Shown here: positions 56,936-64,000 of the stretch, in pieces
Numbering within the stretch: position 1 is the first letter of the stretch
Layout: each line of letters begins with the position of its first letter
Assembly: GCA_963555705.1 (NCBI GenBank)
Contig: OY743184.1
Span: forward strand, 29,978,639-30,042,638
Length of the DNA stretch: 64,000 bases
Origin: Ligustrum vulgare
Taxonomy: Eukaryota > Streptophyta > Magnoliopsida > Lamiales > Oleaceae
Direction: 5' to 3'
Position numbers and translations under genes: made by a program
The notes under the pieces: model-generated
Told to the model about the DNA's origin: nothing
What the model saw: the letters and a program-made list of their open reading frames with translations, nothing else
Databases searched by the model: none

Positions 56936-57713
56936 CTTGGCTTGCTCACTTGGTTTAGCCTCGAACCTTGTTCACTCTCGCAATGCTTGATTTTTGAAGC
57001 TCTTCGAACATGCTGGGAGCTTTGTTTGGCTTGATTTGTTGTAGTTCTTTCCGTCAAGCCTGCCATGATTCTCATCACGAGGCCTTTCTCGTCGCCTCCA
57101 AAAGTCAATATACTTTCTTGCTCATTCTCTTCTTTTTTCTCAACCACTGCTTCTAATTTGTCACATTTAACCACCTCTTCAATATTTTTATTGACAATAT
57201 CAACATTCAAATGTTGAAGTTCTACCCCAACTTCCAATTCATTCCTATCATTGTCAACAATGTTATTTTCAATCTCCTCTTCCACTATTTTATTCTGTAC
57301 TTCAAGACTCGGAGTTTGATCAACTACTTCAATTTCTTTTTCGCACACTCAACCTCCACTTCTAAATTTCTGGGCTCAATCACCTCTCCTAATTTCTCAT
57401 GCTTTTGCTCATGCACCACCTGATAAATAATTTTATCGACGTGATTAGGCAACTCCTCTTCTAACTTGTTCCTCAAGTCTCCCTCCTTCTTTTCAACATT
57501 CATATCCTGACACTCCAATTTTAAATCCCCTCCAATCTCAATTTCGCCCAGTCGTAATTTAGCTTCAGCCTCCCTTTCACATTCCCTCTTTCTTAACTTA
57601 GCTTCTTTTCTAGCCTTCCGTTCATACATCATCCTTTCCTCATAAATTTCTGTTCGACTCTTCAAAAGCGCCCTCGCATTAATCTCTTCATCCCAATCAA
57701 CTGAAATCCCAAC
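56936..57713 (-). pseudogene. P-II acidic coiled-coil ORF, inverted
   Basis: Minus-strand order: Arg/Lys/Glu-rich segment (RMMYERKARKEAKLRKRECE), acidic segment (NVEKKEGDLRNKLEEELPNH), then after a one-base shift near 57345 EIEVVDQTPSLEVQNKIVEE and VVEKKEENEQESILTFGGDE. Heptad-like spacing suggests coiled coils. It lacks the final KYKDPY-type part. Upstream it continues at 58623 beyond a solo LTR. Confidence 0.72.
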
Positions 57714-57718
57714 CCTAG

Positions 57719-58617
57719 TGACGTGAACCCGGGAGGGGTCCTCGTCGTAGCTCGCGGAATAACGTTGGGAAATTTCCTAATTCAGGTTGGAACGGACGAT
57801 AACACTACAACCCGAGCCTCACGACGTAAGAACCATGAGTATATTAAACCCAAGACCCGTTACGATGCGGAAACAAGAACCGTAATGGTTTGAACGCCAC
57901 AAAGGATGCCCACGCCTTTGATAAGTTCGATTTGTTGAACACCACAAATATTCCACAATATTTGATAAGTTCGAAGTTTGTTCAATTCCAGAACAATGTT
58001 GAGAAAACACTCAATATAATTTTTATTCATCAAAAGTATTCTGTTTTTACATTGAATGGAAAAGCATATAAATAGGCAAAATAAAACCTAATCGCTAACT
58101 GACTCTGAATAGAATTCTAATTAGGCTAAAATACCTAAAATAACTAAAATACCAAAATAACCAAAATTACCAAAAATAATTAAAACTAAAATAACCAACC
58201 AAACCCTGTCCGCAAACACAAAAGCCAAAAAAACGCGTAATTTGAATTACGGCCGTAACAATTGTCTTTACGGCCGTAATAGCCTCTCGGATCAAAATGT
58301 GGTTTAGTTTGTTACGGCCGTGAGAATTTTGATTACGGCCGTAAGTCTTCTTCTTCATTTACGGCCGTGAGATGACATGTTTACGGCCGTAAAGACCTTT
58401 CTTTCCAAATTTGCCATATTCATTTTACGGGCGTAAAAATGGGTGTTACGGCCGTGAGTCTGTTTCTGCCCAATTTTCTGATCCTTTGACATTAATTGAT
58501 CTGATTTGAATCTCGACTCGAGCCCAACATGAAACTTGTTCATTTTCCCATGTAGAATATTGTTGAATTACCCGTATCTTGATTTCTCATTTTTGACGCC
58601 TTTTCCGGATCACATCA
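57719..58617 (-). repeat. P-II solo LTR (899 bp), inverted, TSD CCTAG
   Basis: Flanked by CCTAG at 57714-57718 and 58618-58622, splitting a P-II gag-like frame. Plus strand TGACGTGAACCCGGG to TTCCGGATCACATCA. Palindromes lie at 58250-58460. Confidence 0.92.
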
Positions 58618-58622
58618 CCTAG

Positions 58623-58842
58623 GTTTATGGATACGCCTATAGTCCCTTTCACGCCGTTGAGCAAGTTCTGCACTATGCATATCTACTGAGCTCTTAACCT
58701 TCCCAAACTTCGCGTCTAATCTCACATCAAAATTCGCTTCCAATTTTGCAGCTAACTCCTCAAATCGTTTCGCCATCATGACAAGTAGAGAAGATTGATG
58801 GTTATCTTTCCCATATGATGAATTTTCGTGAAATTTGGACAT
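58623..58842 (-). pseudogene. P-II gag-like head, inverted
   Basis: ATG at 58842: MSKFHENSSYGKDNHQSS, MMAKRFEELAAKLEANFDVR, LDAKFGKVKSSVDMHSAELA. It matches the P-I gag head (MSQKE..., LDAKLDAKFG) but continues into the acidic ORF without the gag core. Intact up to the solo LTR. Confidence 0.78.
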
Positions 58843-59306
58843 TGTGGAATGGAATGGAATAATAGTTTGACACAATGACTAATGAATTTTAATTTTGACT
58901 TGGGAGGCAGGGAAAATAAAGAATTAAGGAAATTCAAGAAAATGGTTGTTGAATTTCGGAGCGACTTTATTTTTTTTTTTAATTATGATGAATTTTCGGA
59001 ATTAATAAAAAATAAAAAAAATAATTAGTTTTTTTTTAATAAAATCCGAAAATTTGACACGAACGTAACAAAACAAACGGGACAGGATTTGGATAACAAT
59101 CGAATAAGAAAAACACTTTTGATTTTTTTTAGGACGACTCTTATGGATCAAACTGAAAAAAAAATTTACTGGCAATAAGAACAAGAAAAATTGAAAATAA
59201 AGACTCAAATAACAAAAATAGGATATGGATGATTTTTATGGGATTCGATGATAAACATAAAAATCAAACTTGATAGAAAAATACAAGAACCTGAATTCAG
59301 AGTCCA
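58843..59306 (-). other. P-II untranslated leader, inverted
   Basis: About 460 bp, A/T-rich with homopolymer runs; no gene. Matches 61588-62195. Confidence 0.65.
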
Positions 59307-59318
59307 GCTCTGATACCA
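59307..59318 (-). other. P-II primer binding site
   Basis: TGGTATCAGAGC on the minus strand, two bases from the LTR. Confidence 0.92.
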
Positions 59319-59320
59319 TA

Positions 59321-60235
59321 TGATGAGAACCCGGGAGGGGCTCCTCGTCGTAGCTCGCGGAATAACGTTTGGAAAGTTCCCAATCCAGGTTGGAACGGAC
59401 GATAACAATGCAACCCCGACCTCACGACGCAAGAACCAGGGGTATATTAAACCCGAGACCCGTTACGATGTTTAGATAAGAACCACAAAGGGGGAACGCC
59501 ACAAGGAATATCCAGATCCTTGATAAGTTCAATTGTTTAAAGGAAAAATCCTCACCTTTAGAGAGAGTAAAAACACTCAATAATTTTATTCATCAAAGTC
59601 TTCTCCTTTTACATTGAGTGGAAAAGCATATAAATAGGCAAAATAAAACCTAATAGCTAACTGACTCTGAATAGAATTCTAATTATGCTAAAATAGCTAA
59701 AATAACTAAAATAATCATAATTACCAAAATAAACTAGAACTAAACAAAACCCTAGCTGCCTAATTAATTCAAAACTACGGCGCCTAAGTTACGGCCGTAA
59801 CTTTTAATTTTACGGCCGCAGGTGACTTACGGTTTAAAAATAAAAACATATGTTGTTACGGCCGTGAAAATTTTATTTACGGTCGTAAGTGACATTCTGA
59901 ACAAAATAATAAAAGTTACAAAACTCTGTTTACGGCCGTGAGTATTTGGATTACGACCGTGAATACTTCCACTTCATTTACAGCCGTGAGATCATAGGTT
60001 ACGGCCGTAATTGTCTTTCTGCCTAATTTCGTGATGTTGATGTTACGGCCGTAAAAATGGGTGTTACGGCCGTAAGTTAGCTTCTGCCCAATTTTCTGAT
60101 CCTTTGACATTAATTGATCTGATTTGAATCTCGACTCGTGCCCAACGTGAAACTTGTTCATTTTCCGATGCAGAATATTGTTGAATTTCCCGTATCTTGA
60201 TTTCTCATTTTTGACGCCTTTTCCGGATCACATCA
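59321..60235 (-). repeat. P-II LTR shared by two internal regions, inverted (915 bp)
   Basis: Plus strand TGATGAGAACCCGGG to TTCCGGATCACATCA. A primer site on its left and a polypurine tract on its right make it both a 5' and a 3' LTR. Palindromes at 59790-60080. Confidence 0.93.
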
Positions 60236-60510
60236 TAACATTGTTTTTAGCTTATTTTCCGGATCACATCATCCCCTCTTCCTTTAAGATGATTCCTCCC
60301 AAATCATAAAGTTGTTCTTGGCTTGCTCACTTGGTTTAGCCTAGAACCTTCTTCGTACAAGCAATATTTGATCTTTGACGTTCTCCGTACCTGATTGATT
60401 TCTTATTTTGGCTTGAATTATAGATTTTCCCGTCAAACCCACCCTGATTCGTACCATTCCCTCCTTCTTTAGGATGATTCGTCCCGAATCATGGTGTTGT
60501 ACTTATAAAA
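60236..60510 (-). other. P-II 3' internal region with polypurine tract, inverted
   Basis: Contains a partial 71-bp unit, the tract and a further ATGATTCGGGACGAATCAT-type inverted repeat near 60475. Confidence 0.75.
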
Positions 60511-61587
60511 TCAAACTGTACCTCCTGGATCAAACGGAAAATTGTCGATTCTCTGACATGCATTCAATAAATGATGCTCCTCCAATTTGTAGACAAGAAG
60601 GTATTGAAACATGAGGGGAATTGACCAAGGTTGATGTAAATCAAACTTCCATGCACAAGAAACCTGCAATAAAGGTTGAAAAAAAATGGGGAGGGAAATG
60701 TTAGCGTCTCCATGCACAATGTATGGATCCTTGTACTCATGATACAAAACCTCCACAACTTTTTTTCCCACTACGAGGCCCTTCTCGTCACCTCCAAAAA
60801 TCAATATACTTTCTTGCTCATTCTCTTCTTTTTTCTCAACCACTTCTTCTAATTTTTCACATTCAACCACCTCTTCAATATTTTTATTGACAATTTCAAC
60901 ATTCAAATGTTGAAGTTCTACCCCCAACTTCCAATTCATTCATAGCATTGCCAACAATGTTATTTTCAATCTCCTCTTCCACAATTTTATTCTGTACGTC
61001 AAGACTCGGAGTTTGATCAACTACTTCAATTTCTTTTTTCGCACACTCAACCTCCACTTCTAAATTTCTGGGCTCAATCACCTCTCCTAATTTCTCATGC
61101 TTTTGCTCATGCACCACCTCATAAATAATTTTATCGACATGATTAGGCACCTCCTCTTCTAACTCATTCCTCAAGTCTCCCTTCTTCTTTTCAACATTCA
61201 TATCCTGACACTCCAATCTCAGTTTCACCCCTGTTCTAATTTAGCTTCAGCCTCCCTTTCACTCTCCCTCTGTTTTAACTTTGCTTCCTTTCCTCATAAA
61301 TTTCTTTTCGACTCTTCAAAAGCGCCATCGCATTAATCTCTTCATCTCAATCAACTCCAATCCCAACCTTAGGTTTATGGATACGCCTGTATTCCCTTTC
61401 ATGTCGTTGTTCTGCTCTATGCATCCCTACTGAGTTCTTAACCTTCCCAAACTTCGCATCTAATCTCGCATCAAAGTTCGCTTCCAATTTTGCAGCTAAC
61501 TCCTCAAAACGGTTTCTCCATCATGACAAGCAGAGAAGATTGATGGTTATCTTTCCTAGATGTTGAATTTTTGTGAAATTTGGACAT
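60511..61587 (-). pseudogene. P-II ORF, most complete copy: gag-like head plus acidic region
   Basis: ATG at 61585-61587: MSKFHKNSTSRKDNHQSS, a frameshift near 61508, charged segment with deletions near 61240-61330, then ECQDMNVEKKKGDLRNELEE to NIVGNAMNELEVG (61228-60896). A one-base shift near 60925 leads to a clean frame 60939-60511 with EEVVECEKLEEVVEKKEENE, VVEVLYHEYKDPY, DANISLPIF and a TAG-type end near the inverted repeat. No RT, RNase H or integrase. No protease segment is visible in this copy, unlike 45123. Function unknown. Confidence 0.75.
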
Positions 61588-62195
61588 TCTGGAATGGAAA
61601 GGAATAATAGTTTGACACAAGGACCAATGAATTTTAATTTTGACTTGGAAGGCAGGGAAAATAAAGAATTAAGGAAATTCAAGAAAGTGGTTCTTGAATT
61701 TTAACTAGAAAGGAAAGAATATCAAGAATTTTAATTTGACTTGGAAGGCAAAGAATTATCAAGAATTTAAGGAAATTCAAGAAAGTGGTTCTCGGAGTGA
61801 CTTTTTATTTTTTATTTTTTATTTTTTGAATTATGATGAATTTTTGGGATTAATAAAAAAAAAATTAATTTTTTTTTTGAATTATGATGAATTTTCGGAA
61901 TTAATAAAAATCAAAAAATTAATTATTATTTTTTTTAATAAAATCCGAAAATTTGACACGAACGCAACAAAACAAACGGGACAGGATTTGGATAACAATC
62001 GAATAAGAAAAACACTTTTGATTTTTTTAGGACGACTCTTATGGATCAAACTGGAAAAAAATTTACTGGCAAGGAAAAATTGAAAACAAAGACTCAAATA
62101 ACAAAAATAGGATATGGTTGATTTTTATGGGACTCGATGATAAACATAAAAATCAAACTGGATAGAAAAATACAAGTACCTGAATTTAGAGTCCA
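61588..62195 (-). other. P-II untranslated leader, inverted
   Basis: About 610 bp with an internal repeat of AAGAAAGTGGTTCT and AATTATGATGAATTTT phrases; no gene. Confidence 0.65.
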
Positions 62196-62207
62196 GCTCT
62201 AATACCA
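62196..62207 (-). other. P-II primer binding site
   Basis: TGGTATTAGAGC on the minus strand; one change from the tRNA-iMet type. Confidence 0.88.
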
Positions 62208-62209
62208 TA

Positions 62210-63132
62210 TGATGAGAACCTGGGAGGGGGTCCTCGTCGTAGCTCGTGGAATAACGCTTGGAAAGTTCCGAATCAAGGTTGGAACGGACGATAACAATAC
62301 AACCCCGACCTCACGACGCAAGAACCAGGTGTATATTAAACCCGAGACCCGTTACGATGCGGAGATAAAAACCACAAAGGGGGAACGTCACAAGGAATGT
62401 CCAGACCCTTGATAAGTTCAATTGTTTTGAACGCAACAAGATTTGAATCTTGATAAGTTCGTTGTTTAAAGAGAAAATTCTCACCTTTAGAGAGAGTAAA
62501 AACACTCAATAATTTTATTCATCAAAAGTATTCTGTTTTTACATTGAATGGAAAATCATATAAATAGGCAAAATAAACTCTAGTCGCTAACTGACTCTGA
62601 ATAGAATTCTAATTATGCTAAAATAGATAAAACAACTAAAATAACTAAAATAAATTAGAACTAAACAAAACCCTAACCGCCTAATTAATTCAAAACTGCG
62701 GCGCCTAAGTTACGGCCGTAAGTAAGCTACGGATTAAAATTAAAAATATATGTTGCGGCCGTGACAATTTTATTTACGGCCGTAAGTGACATTCTGAACA
62801 AAATAATAAAAGTTACAAAACTCTATTTACGGCCGAGAGTATTTGGATTACGGCCGTGAATACTTCCACTTCATTTACGGCCGTGAGATCATGCGTTACG
62901 GCCGTAATTGCCTTTCTGCCCAATTTCGTGTTGTTGATGTTACGGCCGTAAAAATGGGTGTTAAGGCCGTAAGTCAGCTTCCGCCCAATTTTCTGATCCT
63001 TTGACATTAATTGATCTGATTTGAATCTCGACTCGAGCTCAACATGAAACTTGTTCATTTTCCTATGTAGAATATTGTTGAATTACCCGTATCTTGATTT
63101 CTCATTTTTGACGCCTTTTCCGGACCACATCA
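62210..63132 (-). repeat. P-II 5' LTR, inverted (923 bp)
   Basis: Plus strand TGATGAGAACCTGGG to TTCCGGACCACATCA at 63132. Palindromes at 62710-62970. Its outer end lies in P-I gag. With 59321-60235 it bounds a 3.8-kb P-II unit. Confidence 0.92.
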
Positions 63133-63410
63133 TCTTCACTATCATCATCAACACTATCTCCTATCTCAACATCATCATCACCCAAAACTCCATTCCTAGG
63201 ATTATTGTCATACCTTTGCGGCCTCCGGATATTAGGAGCCGTGTGTGGCTGCTCTCCACGTAGTTGGGCAATTGCTGCACTATGCGTGTCCACGGAGTTT
63301 TTAATCTCCCCCAACTTCGCATCTCACCTCTCGAATCGTTTTTCCAGCATTGCAAGAAAGTGGAACTGTTGGTTATCCTCCCCTGTCGATGATGCTTCCT
63401 TCTGTGACAT
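63133..63410 (-). pseudogene. gag: P-I gag N-terminus, inverted, interrupted by P-II
   Basis: ATG at 63408-63410: MSQKEASSTGEDNQQFHFLA, then a TGA near 63327, GEIKNSVDTHSAAIAQL, NIRRPQRYDNNPRNG and acidic GDDDVEIGDSVDDDSED. It is cut at 63132 by the P-II LTR. Confidence 0.9.
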
Positions 63411-64000
63411 GGTTAGTGATCAAAAGGAAAAGAAATAATTTGCAATAAAATATATCCTCACGTGTTTAGCACTCGTGTATCACTCTATTTTGCTTTTTTT
63501 CCCTCTATTGATCTCACCACTCTGCTTTTTTCCTCTCTATCCCTTTTCTCAAATTCTCAAAGAACCCAAACTAGTCACGGACTTGGTCCTTGTGGAATTA
63601 ACCCAAGGTGCAAGGAAGTTTGATGGAATATTGGACACAAGAAAGTTGATGCAAAAAGGAATGAAAGATTTTGAAAGTAGTGATGGATGATGGGAACTAC
63701 CAAGAATGTGGAAAAATTTAAAAAGGTGTCAAGAAAGGTCCTCTTGAATGTTGAATTGTGTTCTTGATCTCGCTCTTCAAAAATAATCACTTTTTCTTTT
63801 TCTTTTTCTTTTTTCTGAATTTCGTACTCTTTTTTTTTTTTTTAATCAAGAACAATCAATAATAACAAGAATTGAAACTACGACCAATCTTGAAATAGTG
63901 AAGAATTTCATGAAACCCAAGAATCTAATATCGATTCAACGATGTCTCAAGAACGATGGAATTTAATGAAGAAGATGAAACAAAACAAGAATTATGTAAA
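63411..64000 (-). other. P-I untranslated leader, inverted, runs off the window
   Basis: Reverse of the P-I leaders at 28690 and 40691 (CACGTGTTTAGCACTCG, CTAGTCACGGACTTGG). No gene. The 5' LTR should follow just past the right edge. Confidence 0.75.

Noticed and set aside
63133..63137. TCTTC as a target duplication for the P-II block ending at 63132
   Set aside because: No matching TCTTC was found next to any left-hand LTR start in the window.

Overview
This is a plant nuclear repeat block, most likely from a seed plant and perhaps a eudicot. It is built almost entirely of Ty3/gypsy LTR retrotransposons, with tRNA-iMet primer sites, a chromodomain, an intronless plant-type LOG gene and no bacterial signal. 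I see no ordinary multi-exon host gene, tRNA, rRNA or CRISPR array. Every polyprotein except one is broken. Element names (T1, T2, P-I, P-II, P-III) are mine.

Region 1 (1-17212, minus strand). T1 is a Tekay/Del-like chromovirus with LTRs at 1-1134 and 15599-17212, an extra ORF before gag, a broken gag, a probable 91-bp intron at 4570-4660 and an intact PR-RT-RNaseH-INT-chromodomain frame (1130-4569). T1 is split by T2 (4708-13526). T2 has a perfect 5-bp target duplication (CCCTA) and near-identical ~2-kb LTRs, so it is young. T2 keeps the LTRs, primer site, leader and last part of pol, but its gag-pol is replaced by cargo: a 199-aa ORF resembling the cysteine-rich nucleic-acid-binding proteins of Betaflexiviridae-type plant RNA viruses (7728-8327), a complete intronless LOG-type cytokinin-activating enzyme (8624-9277) and three tandem hairpins (9277-9511). 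This module is the most novel part of the window.

Region 2 (17213-64000). This is a dense nest of a second gypsy group whose LTRs (TGATG...CATCA) carry arrays of the 12-bp palindrome TTACGGCCGTAA. P-I is the gag-pol type; its pol frame runs into the 3' LTR, a trait known from CRM elements. P-II and the related P-III are non-autonomous: in place of RT and integrase they encode a gag-like head, a degenerate protease-like segment and a long acidic coiled-coil region. Target duplications resolve part of the nest. A P-I element (30024-49465, GGTTC) lies in the gag of an older P-I element (27841-30023 plus 49466-53424). Solo LTRs lie at 25847-26776 (TTCTG), 33410-34325 (CATTC) and 57719-58617 (CCTAG). 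Elsewhere LTR-internal-LTR-internal chains and abrupt chimeric joins point to unequal recombination and deletion.

Limits: all calls come from reading motifs and comparing copies within the window by eye. Family names, the viral assignment and the intron need database and transcript checks.
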